NCBI GenBank assembly: GCA_028714035.1
Contig: JAQTNA010000011.1
Span: forward strand, 27,239-91,238
Direction: 5' to 3'
Source of the DNA: Rhodocyclaceae bacterium
Lineage (GTDB): Bacteria > Pseudomonadota > Gammaproteobacteria > Burkholderiales > Rhodocyclaceae
DNA length: 64,000 nt
The notes below the pieces were generated by a model. It saw only the letters and a list, made by a program, of their open reading frames with translations, ran no database searches and was not told the origin of the DNA. This document shows, one piece after another, positions 36,862 to 47,413 of this stretch (the stretch's first letter is position 1; the number at the start of each line of letters is the position of its first letter). The position numbers and the translations under genes were made by a program.

Positions 36862-37128
36862 ATGCCGATACCGCAGTTCCAAGCCAACGGCCTCCTTCCG
36901 ACGGGCGTCCACGATTACTCGTTCGAGGACACCCGAGACACGTTTGCTTCGAACGCCCATCTCCAGCAGCTCTTCAATAATTTCCTCATCTTTGTTCAAG
37001 CCGGGCTACGACCGTCGTTCCCAGACTCGCTCAACTTTGACGGCAGTTTCGTCACCGAAATACGATCAGGCCAGACGACCTTTCAGATCGAGTTCGTTTG
37101 CATTCATTACATCAAGACAATTGGATAA
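36862..37128 (+). pseudogene. DUF6932-like protein, apparently truncated
   Basis: The 88 residues start MPIPQFQANGLLPTGVHDYS and continue to FDGSFVTEIRSGQTTF before a stop. The opening is, from memory, like that of DUF6932 (nucleotidyltransferase-like) proteins, which run to about 150 residues and carry acidic metal ligands after the GSFVT motif. Those ligands are missing here, so this looks like a remnant, or a short protein in its own right. It ends 31 bp before the SIR2 gene and may share its promoter. Confidence 0.4.
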
Positions 37129-37159
37129 TGCCAGCTAAACGCAAACGGGGAGCGGACGC

Positions 37160-39607
37160 ATGAACGAGATCATCAAGTCGGCAATAGAAAAAGGCGAACT
37201 GATTCTTTTCCTCGGAGCCGGTGCATCCAAAGGCGGAAAGACTTCCTCTGGCGTAGACATCCTTGACGGCGACGCGCTGGCCGAGGAATTAGCCAAACGG
37301 GCAAGCATTCCATACTCTGGCGAGCCACTCGATGAAGCCTATGCAGCAGTCCGGGCACAGCTTGAATCCAGATTAGACCCCATTCTCGAGCAGCTCTTGC
37401 GCCACGTCCGACCCTCTGTCGAATACGACATACTCGGGAAATATGCTTGGCGTCGAATCTATACACTGAATATCGACGACGGAATCGAACGGGCATTTCG
37501 TAATTCGTCGCAAGACATTTACGTCAGACTTTCTGCCGACCCGTTTGACGACCGAGATGTGTTTTTCAATCGTCTCGACTTGGTAAAACTAAACGGGTCT
37601 GTCGATCGCCTCAGGGAGGGCATCATTTTCTCAAGCGCAGAGTATGCACGATCCACCAACCGTGCGCTTCCTTGGTATGAGCAATGTGCTTCTGATTTCT
37701 TACGCATGCCATTCTTATTTATCGGTACCAAACTTAATGAACCGCTCTTGAAGTTCCACATTGAACGCTACAAGACTATTAATGGGAAGACCCCAGGAAA
37801 GAGCTACGTCGTCACACCGTCCGCGACACCGATTCAACAGGCGTCTTTGCTTCAATTCAATATCGTTCACATTCCAGGAACCCTGTCGACCTTCACGAAC
37901 TGGCTACAAGCAACCTTTCCTGCGGGACTTACACCACTCCAACTTGCGACCGCAAGCCTTCCGCAATACGCTGGATTCTTGGCCGCAGCTGACCGCAGCG
38001 CATACGCGGCACTTCTTGAGGGGGTAAGCCAGATAACGCCTGATATGGCATCGCGCCCAGAGACTGAAGGCGCCATTCGCGCGTTCTATAAGGGTTTCCA
38101 GCCGACGTGGAATGACATTGTCGACGGCATTCCCGCAGAACTCGATATTCTCGCTAGTAGCTTGAAGCTAATCCTCGCAAACTTGAAGCCAAGCACGATC
38201 GTCCCATTTATCGGCCCTGCTGGCTCAGGCAAGACGACGCTACTGATGCAAATTTGCTATGCCTTGTGCCGTTCTAAAGGCATAGACGTCTATTTTATAC
38301 AGGAGCCAAAGAAGGACATCAGGAAGGCCTTGGAGGCCCTAGAGCAGTCATCGCATGCGGCAACGCGGGTTATCGTGGCCATCGACAATGTCGACGTCGT
38401 TTCAGATCAACTCAGCGAAGCGCTGGCAGCTGCACGGCTGTCAAAAACCACCATAATCTGCGCCGAACGCGAAAATAGCTGGAAGAAGCGAACAACACAC
38501 AAACTGGGGCAGTTTTCTTCTAATGCAATCCTTGTTAATGAGTTTTCTCAGCGAGACGCCAAGAAGATTCTTGCCAAGCTAGAAGCACACGGCTCTTGGA
38601 CGGTGCTCGGTCAAATGACGGAAAATGAGCGTGTCTATGCACTTGTACATAGAGCCCAGAAACAGCTTCTGATTGCGCTGTTGGAAGCAACATATGGACG
38701 CGGCTTTGGCGAGATCATTGAGAGCGACTATAAGACCTTAACGTCTGCCGAGGAGCGCATGTTTTTCCTCACGGTTGGAGTCGTGACGGAACGGCATTTT
38801 GACGCCCCCGTAAGTTTGGTGGATCGAGCACTAAGTGCCCAAGGAATATTGTCGAAGTCGACCGTTCTTAGTGAAGCTCTGTCTGGGATAGTAATGATGC
38901 GAGGAGATACGCTAACTGCACGGCATCCGGTCTACGTAAGGTACTTATTGGAGCACATCGTTGATCCCCGATTGACGGGTGAGGCCATTAGAGGTTTGCT
39001 GCAAGCCTTTTCGCATTACAAAGCCCCCGTAATGAAGCACTTGAATAAAGTCGAAGCGGCCATCTACAAGAAGCTTATAAACCACAAATTTCTATGGGAG
39101 ATATTGAAGGGAAAGGAAACATTGATTCTATCTCTCTACAAAGGACTCGAAAAGTCATTCGAACTAGATGGCTTGTTCTGGCTACAATACGGATTGGCTC
39201 TACGCGATATGCACGACGACAGCGAAGCGTTAGAAAAGCTTCGAACAGCCTACAGCGCATATCCTATGCCTCACACTCAGCACGCCCTTGGTCAACAGCT
39301 ACTTATTCTCGGAAGCAAGGCTCCGGACAAGACGACAGCACTAGCCTACGCTGAGGAGGCACGTAGCCTTCTTGAGCCCATTGACGATATCATTGACAGC
39401 GATGATACATACCCAGTCGTCACACTGGCAGAAGGACATACGAAGCTCGTGAGGAACATTGAGGGAATTGATGCGGCCCGAGGTATTGCAAAGTCCTATA
39501 TTGCGGTGCTAAAGGCAAAATGCGACGCGCAGCCTAAAAATTCCCGGCTGCGGGAATGCCATGATCGCATTTTCAAATTCGCCGCCACCGGTACGTGGGC
39601 TGAATAG
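37160..39607 (+). CDS. SIR2-domain P-loop NTPase (STAND-like), candidate anti-phage protein
   Basis: The 815-residue protein has a SIR2_2-type N-terminal domain (about 10-250) with ILFLGAGASKGG and RIYTLNIDDGIE. At the place of the catalytic KLHG it reads VKLNGSVDR, so the His is Asn (residue 145). A P-loop NTPase domain follows, with GPAGSGKTT (352-360) and Walker B RVIVAIDNVDVV (403-414). The C-terminal half is helical and TPR-like. SIR2-STAND proteins such as Avs5 and DSR-type systems deplete NAD on phage infection. GC and codon use are lower than in the flanking tra genes. Confidence 0.75.
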   Translation: MNEIIKSAIEKGELILFLGAGASKGGKTSSGVDILDGDALAEELAKRASIPYSGEPLDEAYAAVRAQLESRLDPILEQLLRHVRPSVEYDILGKYAWRRIYTLNIDDGIERAFRNSSQDIYVRLSADPFDDRDVFFNRLDLVKLNGSVDRLREGIIFSSAEYARSTNRALPWYEQCASDFLRMPFLFIGTKLNEPLLKFHIERYKTINGKTPGKSYVVTPSATPIQQASLLQFNIVHIPGTLSTFTNWLQATFPAGLTPLQLATASLPQYAGFLAAADRSAYAALLEGVSQITPDMASRPETEGAIRAFYKGFQPTWNDIVDGIPAELDILASSLKLILANLKPSTIVPFIGPAGSGKTTLLMQICYALCRSKGIDVYFIQEPKKDIRKALEALEQSSHAATRVIVAIDNVDVVSDQLSEALAAARLSKTTIICAERENSWKKRTTHKLGQFSSNAILVNEFSQRDAKKILAKLEAHGSWTVLGQMTENERVYALVHRAQKQLLIALLEATYGRGFGEIIESDYKTLTSAEERMFFLTVGVVTERHFDAPVSLVDRALSAQGILSKSTVLSEALSGIVMMRGDTLTARHPVYVRYLLEHIVDPRLTGEAIRGLLQAFSHYKAPVMKHLNKVEAAIYKKLINHKFLWEILKGKETLILSLYKGLEKSFELDGLFWLQYGLALRDMHDDSEALEKLRTAYSAYPMPHTQHALGQQLLILGSKAPDKTTALAYAEEARSLLEPIDDIIDSDDTYPVVTLAEGHTKLVRNIEGIDAARGIAKSYIAVLKAKCDAQPKNSRLRECHDRIFKFAATGTWAE

Positions 39608-39740
39608 TCCGCTCTTGTTGTGGCGGAGGTTGGCTTTGTGTCGGTCCCCGCCATTCTGCCTGCCCGGAGCCGAGCACATTGGCCATCACGGTGGGCTATG
39701 GTGGCAGCGAACCGGGCAACCGCAGCCAGCGGATGCAGCT

Positions 39741-42008
39741 TCAAACCTTGAACCGCACAACCCCGTTTTCCAGGGCGAACTTCTCCGGGGCGATCCGCGC
39801 CAGAACCGCAACACGGCTATGAGACAGTTTGATCCCACGTTGGGCACACGCGGCTATGACTGATCCCTTGGGCGCGGTGCGGTATCCGTCCGCCCCGAGT
39901 TGGCATGGCATGTTCTGGATGGCCGCCAACACCTCTTCCAGAGATGGCGATTGGGCCGGGCCGACTGCCGAGGTTTGGCTCTCGGCGTCGGACATCTCTG
40001 CGCTGCCGTCCGCATTGGGCTGACCGCCCACTGGGACATCGCCGGAACCGGATTTTGCTTTCGATGCTTTGGCTTTTTGAGCCTTGCCTGATGGTTTGGT
40101 GTTCTCCACCGGAGGCAGGGATGGGGCCGTAGTAGATTCCGGCCCTGGCTCTCGCCCATCGGGCGGCTCTGTTGTGACGCCCCTGGACGATTCCGCCATA
40201 CCGCCGCAGCCAACATCTTCCACCTGGGCCACCCCTCCGGCCTCACGCACCAGCGCCTGGCTTATGGCGAGTTCCAGCCGAATTGTCTTCACCGTGACAC
40301 CACCGATCTCGGCATCCAGCACTTTCTTCAGGGGGGCCATGGGGTCTATCCATAGCCATCCACGGCCACTCAGATCATCCAGAATAGCCTTCGGGGTAAG
40401 TCCATATCCGGCGAGGGCATCCGGCCACCGAAGGCGGACCTGGTTTTCCGGGTCGAGCAGCGCATCACGCCCCCATCGCTTCTCCCCCTTCGAGAGGTCT
40501 TGGGCCAGCGCCTTGAGCGCTTCGCCCACCGGCCCGTCAAATTCTATGGCCGGCGTTTCTCCTCGCGCCACGGGCTCCGGCACCGCGCAGGGTTCCCTCT
40601 TTGCGGGGGCGGGTGGAGCCTCCGCTTGTGGGTCCAGGTTCCGGCTAGGCCGCTTTCCTCCAGTCTGCACGGGCTTACGTCCCCCTTCCTCGCCATCTGA
40701 TCGCGCCTCACCGTGCGGCGCCTGGCGGGATGCGGTAACAATGGGCGATGCCGGCGATGGGTCAGACACTGCGGGACCGGCCGGCTGCGTGCCGCCGCCC
40801 GGCTCGTTCACGATCCTGCCCGCGACTGGGAGGATCGGGATCGAGGACACCATTGCCTCGTCCCGTAGGCGAATGGCGGGTAGCTGAATGTCGGGTATCT
40901 TTTCGGCCAGAATATCAGGGGCGATTCTCCAGTACCGATCCCCAGGTGCTGCACCGTCCCGCACCAACGCAATTTGGCGCTCCACCAGCATGTCCAGGAT
41001 ACCGTCCGGTGTGCGCGGAATGCCGGGGATGCCGTCCTCTGCCACCTGCCTGGCGATTTCCTCGCCAGCCGCCGGCCAGACCAGGTAGAGATTCCCGCCG
41101 ATATTCCACAGGCGTGCCCCCGGTTCGTTGACGCGCCAGATGGTTTCCTTGACGAATCGGCGCATGATGTCCGTCAGATGACGCTCCACGGGAACCCCCA
41201 GGTCGTACCCGGCCATGGCGACCCCCAGGGTTCGGAGATCCCGTTCCACGCTCGCCTGGTCGGCCTTGATAACCAGGTCATAGATGCGGTTGGTCGGCCC
41301 CGGATTACAGTTGAGCGACTCCATGAGCCACACGATGAGTTCGGTGTCGCCCTCCTCGATCCATTCCAGGGTTTCCAGTCCGATTATCCGGTCGCCGATC
41401 ACGGTGGACAGTGCCGTGTGCTGCCGCGATCTGCCCTCGCGCCAGTCCAGGAAATAGGCATCAACGCCGTTGCTCGTGGCCCAGGTATACAGGTCTTCCT
41501 TGATGGGCCGCCAGACGGCGGTGCGCTCGCTGTTGGTCACCGTGATGTCGGTAACCGGCTTGCCGGCATCGTGGCACAGGGCGGCAAGAAATACGGCCAG
41601 TTGCCAGCGCGGCTCTATCTCCCGCCTTCTGGCCGGCGTCTTCGCCGCGTCCAACAGCACCTTGTCGGCGGATTGGAGCGCCCAGAGTGCGACTTCCAGG
41701 GAATGACGCAGCAGCCCGCCCGCGCCCCGGTGATGGTGGGATTGGGACGCCGGCAACAGGTGCGCGAAGGACGCGAACCGCTGCAGGGCCGGCAGGTAAC
41801 GGCGCCTCAGGGCCGCGGCCCCGTCCATGGCGGCATTGGCGATCCTGGCGATGAGATCTTGCTGCGTGTCCAGCAGCTTGTTGGGGGGCACAACCGGCAG
41901 GCCCTTCATGAACGGTGGATAGCGGGGTATCTCGTCTGTGTTCCATTGAAGGACGTGCTCTGAAGATAATGGCGCTGACGGCGGCGACTTCCTTTTGCCG
42001 AAGAACAC
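39741..42008 (-). CDS. traI: TraI, MobH family relaxase
   Basis: A GTG start directly after the previous stop gives 755 residues. The TraI_2 domain has the MobH signature SHHHRGAGGLLRHSLEVALW (about 90-109) and the HD-type LCHDAGK (144-150). The C-terminal TraI_2_C domain (KGSVIAACAQRGIKLSHSRV) follows a long Pro/Ser-rich linker (about 400-690). It would nick oriT and pilot the DNA strand. The coupling protein traD usually adjoins; it is not in the window. Confidence 0.9.
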   Translation of the reverse strand: MFFGKRKSPPSAPLSSEHVLQWNTDEIPRYPPFMKGLPVVPPNKLLDTQQDLIARIANAAMDGAAALRRRYLPALQRFASFAHLLPASQSHHHRGAGGLLRHSLEVALWALQSADKVLLDAAKTPARRREIEPRWQLAVFLAALCHDAGKPVTDITVTNSERTAVWRPIKEDLYTWATSNGVDAYFLDWREGRSRQHTALSTVIGDRIIGLETLEWIEEGDTELIVWLMESLNCNPGPTNRIYDLVIKADQASVERDLRTLGVAMAGYDLGVPVERHLTDIMRRFVKETIWRVNEPGARLWNIGGNLYLVWPAAGEEIARQVAEDGIPGIPRTPDGILDMLVERQIALVRDGAAPGDRYWRIAPDILAEKIPDIQLPAIRLRDEAMVSSIPILPVAGRIVNEPGGGTQPAGPAVSDPSPASPIVTASRQAPHGEARSDGEEGGRKPVQTGGKRPSRNLDPQAEAPPAPAKREPCAVPEPVARGETPAIEFDGPVGEALKALAQDLSKGEKRWGRDALLDPENQVRLRWPDALAGYGLTPKAILDDLSGRGWLWIDPMAPLKKVLDAEIGGVTVKTIRLELAISQALVREAGGVAQVEDVGCGGMAESSRGVTTEPPDGREPGPESTTAPSLPPVENTKPSGKAQKAKASKAKSGSGDVPVGGQPNADGSAEMSDAESQTSAVGPAQSPSLEEVLAAIQNMPCQLGADGYRTAPKGSVIAACAQRGIKLSHSRVAVLARIAPEKFALENGVVRFKV

Positions 42009-42428
42009 CTACGCTGCCTTTCTATCGCTGTTGGCATTTTGAGGCGCGCCTTCGGAGACAGCACCGGGCTTCCTGCGGTGTTTGGCGCGGCTTTGCGCAA
42101 GGTTCCAGGTCGGGTGCCCGGCCATCGTGCTGGTGAAGGCGTTTCCCTGGCTTTCAGGCATGGCCTTGCCGCGCACCTGGTCGAAGCAGAACCGAAAACG
42201 GCGGCGCAGCATCAAGGTAACGCGGGCACGGTCTGGATCGAGGTCGAGCCACTGGCATATCGCATCGAAACCGTTGCGAACCTGTTGTCGTCCGAATATC
42301 CACACCAGCGCCTGTTCTCGCTCCAGATCGGTACCGTTTTCCACATCTCGGACGGCTTGAGTCAGGACCGCCGTCCAGAGGCGGCGGCAGATGGCGAACT
42401 GCCGATCCAGCATCGCCTCAGAAAACAT
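42009..42428 (-). CDS. Conserved small protein upstream of traI, unknown function
   Basis: The 139-residue protein starts MFSEAMLDRQFAICRRLWTA. It is rich in Arg, with a central RQQVRNGFDAICQWLDLDPD-type helical region that could bind nucleic acid, and a basic, low-complexity tail. It overlaps the traF peptidase stop by 11 bp, and its TAG is followed immediately by the traI GTG. It is therefore part of the traF-orf-traI unit. No family recognised. Confidence 0.65.
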   Translation of the reverse strand: MFSEAMLDRQFAICRRLWTAVLTQAVRDVENGTDLEREQALVWIFGRQQVRNGFDAICQWLDLDPDRARVTLMLRRRFRFCFDQVRGKAMPESQGNAFTSTMAGHPTWNLAQSRAKHRRKPGAVSEGAPQNANSDRKAA

Positions 42429-42915
42429 TGAACGCTCGCCCCACGATCTGGCTGTCTGCCACCCATCCCACGGCCGCGTACCGGGAATCCAGGCTGTCCG
42501 GGTTGGGCGCCACCATGTAATAGTGGCCAGGAGGAATCACGCCTTCGGGTCCGGGTTCTAGGATGATTCCACCTTTCGATCTCGGCTTGGCCCGGCCCAC
42601 GAGTTGTCCATCCAGGAAGTAATCCCGATAGCCGTCGCCAGCGTCCTTGGCTGCCACCACCGACCCTGGCACACCGGCCAGGCGCTTCAAGAACAGGGTA
42701 TCACGCCGATAGACGACGCCTCCGGCATAGCGGAAAGCCGCCAAGTCGCCAAGTTTCGGCACCGTACCCTTGCACACGATGAACACGCTGCCGGGCAGGG
42801 AGTTGGTCAAATTGATGGTGAGCGTGAAGTAACGCCCAACCGCGGTCACGGCCACCAGCAGCCAGAGGTAAGCCGGGGCACGGCGGTAGAGATGGAGGTA
42901 GAGGCTATCGAGCAT
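42418..42915 (-). CDS. TraF-type S26 signal peptidase of conjugation
   Basis: The 165-residue protein has one N-terminal membrane helix (about 15-32), then the S26 nucleophile in NLTNSLPGSVFIV and the general-base Lys in DTLFLKRLAGVPG. The later GHYYMVAPNPDSLDSRYAAV is the TraF/LepB box. Such peptidases mature or cyclise conjugative pilins (TraF of RP4). It is distinct from the thioredoxin-like TraF at 59374. Confidence 0.9.
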   Translation of the reverse strand: MLDSLYLHLYRRAPAYLWLLVAVTAVGRYFTLTINLTNSLPGSVFIVCKGTVPKLGDLAAFRYAGGVVYRRDTLFLKRLAGVPGSVVAAKDAGDGYRDYFLDGQLVGRAKPRSKGGIILEPGPEGVIPPGHYYMVAPNPDSLDSRYAAVGWVADSQIVGRAFNVF

Positions 42916-43124
42916 GTGGGGATGCTATAGCCCCACCCTCCGCCAACCTGCCTGGAAAAGGAAACGGAAACGCGCCGTTTGCCGAGGCCGCTCGTTCGAA
43001 CCGCCGCGGCAATATTTGGACTGACCGTCCGCTACGCCTTGGCTGCTGTCACTGGGGTATAGTTCATAGGTGGCGACTGCGGACAAGCTATAGAGCGGCG
43101 ATCCATTCAGGATGAATCCATCTC

Positions 43125-43144
43125 CCTATTTGGCGTATCATATT
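43125..43144 (+). promoter_or_regulatory. Motif shared with the nuclease-STAND gene, upstream of trlF
   Basis: CCTATTTGGCGTATCATATT lies 78 bp before the trlF ATG. The same 20-mer with two changes is at 54078-54097 in the same orientation to its gene. The TATTT part resembles an FlhDC half-site. The rest of the 306-bp gap 42916-43221 holds no gene. Confidence 0.45.
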
Positions 43145-44975
43145 GCTCGAATGCCACGGGAAAAAGCGAGAGATATCCCACGGTTCCCTGCTCGAAGGAA
43201 AATAGGTGTAATGGAGAAAGAATGATAAATCGTGGTTCGGAATGGAAACGTTGGGAGCCTCACATTCATGCGCCAGGTACAGTCCTCAACAATCAGTTCG
43301 GTGGGGCAAACGCTTGGGAGGTGTACCTCACGACGCTTGAGAAGCGTTTGCCAAGAATTGAAGCAATTGCAGTGACCGACTATTACGTTACGGAAACATA
43401 CGAGGAAGTATTGCGGCATAAAGCAGCCGGCAGACTTCCCAACGTTCAGTTGCTATTCCCCAACGTTGAACTCCGGCTAAATGTCGCCGCAAAATCCGGC
43501 TTCGTGAATGCCCACCTCCTTGTCAGCCCAGAAGATCCGGACCATCTGGCCCAACTTCGCAGAATCCTCACTCGGCTTCAATTTTCGGCTTACGGAGACC
43601 GCTTTGATTGCACACGCGATGACCTCGTTGCTCTGGGAAAATGCGCAGACCCGAACATTACAGACGAACGGGCAGCCCTCCAACACGGTGCAACACAGTT
43701 CAAGGTCGACTTCGACCAGCTACGCCAAGTTCTCCATGAAAGCGACTGGGCAAAGAAAAACATTCTCGTTGCAATCGCCGGAGGAGCAGGCGATGGAACT
43801 TCCGGCGTGCGCCAAGCAGCCGACGCAACGGTACGCCAGGAAATTGAAAAGTTCGCTCACATCATCTTTTCCAGCAGTCCTGCCCAACGCGAATTCTGGC
43901 TTGGTCAGCGAAGCGTATCCCTTGACAATCTGCGCGACAGGTACAACGGTTGTAAACCTTGCCTTCATGGCAGCGACTCACATGACCAAACGACCGTCGG
44001 CCAGCCTGTAGACGATCGGTTTTCATGGATCAAAGGTGGCTTGGAATTCGACGCGCTCCGTCAAGCATGCATTGACCCGGAAGGACGTGCGTATGTTGGA
44101 TCGGAGCCGCCCTGTTCCGCGATGCCATCTCAGGTAATTTCCCACGTCTCGATAGCCAATGCGAATTGGGTTCAGACGCCGGAAATGCCACTCAATCGTG
44201 GTCTGGTGGCCATAATCGGAGCGCGCGGTTCGGGCAAGACCGCTCTCGCCGACATGATTGCCGCTGGGTGTGATGCGATTTCCCCGTTGGCCTGGAATGC
44301 CAACGAGAACACTAGCCCTTCTTTTCTAATTCGCGCCAAACAGCTTGTTGGAGATGCCACGGTCACCCTAAGTTGGGGTGGTGGCGATAGGACTACACGG
44401 TCGCTAAACGGGAATAATGCCAACGAGCACCTCGCATTTCCCCGTGCCCGCTATCTATCTCAACAGTTCGTAGAAGAGCTTTGCTCATCGAACGGCGTTT
44501 CGGATGGACTCATTGAAGAGATCGAAAGAGTAATATTAGAGGCGCACCCGCTTGATGAACGCGAAGGAGCCCTCGATTTTTCGGAATTTCGCGAGCATAA
44601 GACGATCCGTTTCCAGCAAGCGCGAACCCGCGAAACAGATGCAATATCCGACCTCTCCGAACGAATAGCCACCGAGCTAGAGAAGGAGAGCCTAGTTACA
44701 ACACTCACCAGTCAGGTTGCTGAAAAGAAGAAGTCAATCGAAAACTACAATAAGGATCTTGCCAAACTTGTTGTTAAGGGCACCGAAGCGCAGGCCAAAA
44801 GGCACGCAGAGCTTAGCGAATCTGCGCAATCTTTCAGGAGCAAGATTCAGTCGTTCACTAATCAACGCCGTACCTTCATTGCTATGCAGGATGAAGTGGC
44901 TAGCACCCGTGCTACAAAGGCACCCGAACTTCTTCGTCAAGCGCGCGAAAGGCATAGCCAAAGCGGACTTGGCGA

Positions 44976-46098
44976 GGCGTTGGTGCACAATTAGCAATTG
45001 CTTATATATCAAACACATAACCTGTCAAGTTTTGGCATGATTTCGCCCTTTTCCCATCCTATTTCATGTTGCGGGCACAATTTTCCCAGCCCGGACAGAT
45101 TGGGGCATGCCAAGATAGGTGAAGCGGTTGATGATGGCAGCGCGAACCTGGGCTTCGGCCACCTGGCACTCGAAGACTCGGGAGTACATCTTGTCGCCGA
45201 GTTGTTTGAGCCGGTACATCATGTTCTCGGCCAAACTGCGCCGGTGGTAGCCGCTGTCGTCCTTCCAACCGTCCCGCCCCTTGGCTGCAATTTCCTTGAG
45301 GATGCCATCTCGGGGATGGTCGTTTCCCCACTCGATAGCGCCGTCCCTGGGTGGGATGGTGGCCTTGGCGCCGCGATCGGCAATGGCCTCGTGGCAACCT
45401 TCGCTGTCGTAGGCGCCATCGGCGGACACCTGGGAGATGTCGCCTTCAACTTGGTCGAGAAGGCCGTCAAAGACTTCGCTGTCGTGCCAGTCCGCCGTGG
45501 TGACCTCGATGCCGATGATGTCCTTGGCGGTTGCATCCACGGCCAAGTGAATCTTGCGCCAGGTACGGCGCTTGCCCACCCCGTGCTGGCGTACCTTCCA
45601 TTCGCCTTCGCCAAAAATCTTCAGACCGGTGGAATCCACCACCACATGCAGCGGGCCACTCCGCTCCCGGCGCGGAATCTTCACCGAGACAGTCGCCGCG
45701 CGGCGCGACATATGCGTGTGGTCCGGCACCGGGAGGTCCAACTGGCACAGGCGCATCAGCGAGTTGAGCAGGCCCTCGGTAGCACGGTAGGGCAGACGGA
45801 ACAGGGTCTTCAGTGTCAGACAGGTTTGAATGGCAACATCCGAGTACAGGCCAGGCTTGCCGCGACCCACCGGGCGCGGCGGTGTCCAGTTGTCCTTGAT
45901 GGTGGCGTCGTCAAACCAGATGGTCAGGTTGCCCCGACTCACCAGCGCCCGGTCGTACTCCGCCCAGTTCGTCACCCGGTAACGGTGCTTCGGCTTCTCG
46001 GAAACCGTATCAAGCTTCGTTCGTGCCGCCATTTGCCTGCTCCCAACCGTCAGAAATCCGCCCAACCGCGGATCATGACATTATATTGCGCCAACGCC
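44976..46098 (-). mobile_element. IS5-family insertion sequence (IS903-like), 1123 bp
   Basis: The ends are inverted: GGCGTTGGTGCA at 44976 and GGCGTTGGCGCA read inward from 46098. They are flanked by a 9-bp target duplication, ACTTGGCGA (44967-44975 and 46099-46107). Nine-bp duplications are typical of the IS903 group. One transposase gene occupies most of it. It interrupts trlF at a GAT codon. Confidence 0.92.
45064..46065 (-). CDS. IS5 family transposase
   Basis: The 333-residue DDE transposase has Asp in LHVVVDSTGLKIFGEGEWKV, Asp in VSADGAYDSEGCHEA and Glu in RRSLAENMMYRLKQLGDK. The frame is intact and the ends are perfect, so the copy may be active. A second in-frame ATG at 46032 (MAARTKLD) is possible. 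Confidence 0.9.
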   Translation of the reverse strand: MGGFLTVGSRQMAARTKLDTVSEKPKHRYRVTNWAEYDRALVSRGNLTIWFDDATIKDNWTPPRPVGRGKPGLYSDVAIQTCLTLKTLFRLPYRATEGLLNSLMRLCQLDLPVPDHTHMSRRAATVSVKIPRRERSGPLHVVVDSTGLKIFGEGEWKVRQHGVGKRRTWRKIHLAVDATAKDIIGIEVTTADWHDSEVFDGLLDQVEGDISQVSADGAYDSEGCHEAIADRGAKATIPPRDGAIEWGNDHPRDGILKEIAAKGRDGWKDDSGYHRRSLAENMMYRLKQLGDKMYSRVFECQVAEAQVRAAIINRFTYLGMPQSVRAGKIVPAT

Positions 46099-47413
46099 AC
46101 TTGGCGATCAACAATGGGACGAGTTCCTTCTTATCTACAAAGGGAACGTCGACAGCAGTTTAACCAGCTATGTGAAATGGGCAGACAACCATATTGCGCA
46201 ACTTATCGGCCCGCCCGTGCAGGCGGCCGATCCGAACACGCCTCTTATTGTTGATGGCGCGAATCTGGGAACGCTGAATCTTTCTACAATCGTTGCAGAG
46301 ATGACGAGGCTTGAGGCTTTGTTCGGTGCGGACAAGGTCGTACGGGATCAGTACACCGCGCTAACCAAGCGTATCGGACAAGAAAACGCGTTTCAAAAAA
46401 CGCTGGAAGCAAAACTCACGGATGCACAAGGTGCCGCCGCTCGCCGGAAGGTGCTACAGGTTGAACGCGACGATGCCTATGGACGTGTGTTTGAGGCCAT
46501 TATCAGTGAGCAAACGGCACTCGCCGAACTCTACGCCCCTCTGATGGCGCGACTCACCGCATCCTCTGGAACATTATGCAAACTCAGTTTTTCCATCCGA
46601 CGCATTGCAAACGCTCAGCAGTGGGGAACTGTCGCAGAGGAGAATCTCCTTGATCGCCGAAAGGCGGGGCCTTTTAACGGCCGAGGATCTTTGATTGCCC
46701 TTGCCGAGAAGATGCTGAAGCCAGCGTGGGAAAACGGTAGTGCCGCAGATATTCAAGCAGCAATGACCCAATTTATTTCGACCTACGTAAAAGACCTTAT
46801 GGCGCATGCGCCCTACGCTCCGACACAACAAGCAGAGTTCAGAGCTTGGTCTAAGCAGTTTGCACATTGGCTCTTTGGAAGCGACCACATCTCGGTTCGA
46901 TACGAGATTGCCTATGATGGTATTGACATTCGAAAACTGTCACCAGGTACGAGGGGAATAGTCCTATTGCTGCTTTACCTCGCTCTTGATGACTCCGATG
47001 ATCGCCCTCTTGTTATCGACCAGCCGGAAGAAAATCTGGATCCAAAATCTGTCTTCGATGAGCTTGTGCCGCTTTTCGTTTCAGCAAAAAATCGGCGACA
47101 AGTTATCATCGTCACTCATAACGCAAATTTGGTGATTAATACCGATGCGGACCAGATCGTCGTGGCCGAGGCTGGACCTCACCACACAGGAGGACTTCCA
47201 CCGATCACATACAACGCAGGAGGCTTGGAGAATAGCGCCATTCGCAAAGCGGTATGCGATATTCTTGAAGGCGGCGATGCTGCGTTCCGCGAAAGAGCAA
47301 GGCGTCTTCGTGTTCGTTTAGAACGTTGATATCCTGCTCGCGTTCGGTCGCCCCCCCCGATCCTTCAGGCCACCCTCCGCACTTCTCCGATGTCGCCTCG
47401 GCATTTTATGGGC

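Larger units (their letters stand above)
43222..47329 (+). pseudogene. TrlF-type PHP-domain/ABC-like ATPase, disrupted by an IS
   Basis: The N-terminal part (43222-44975) has a PHP domain with EPHIHAPGT and LHGSDSHD, then an ATPase P-loop IIGARGSGKTALAD (333-340) and a coiled coil. The rest (46106-47329) has LSPGTRGIVLLLLYLAL (signature-like) and VIDQPEENLDPKSVFDELVP (Walker B), then TVTHNANL-like IVTHNANL. Removing the IS and one 9-bp target copy restores one frame of about 991 residues. GGAG lies before the ATG. The family is, from memory, TrlF-like; related PHP/SMC proteins occur in defence islands. The upstream fragment now ends in nine IS-derived residues or fewer. Confidence 0.8.
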
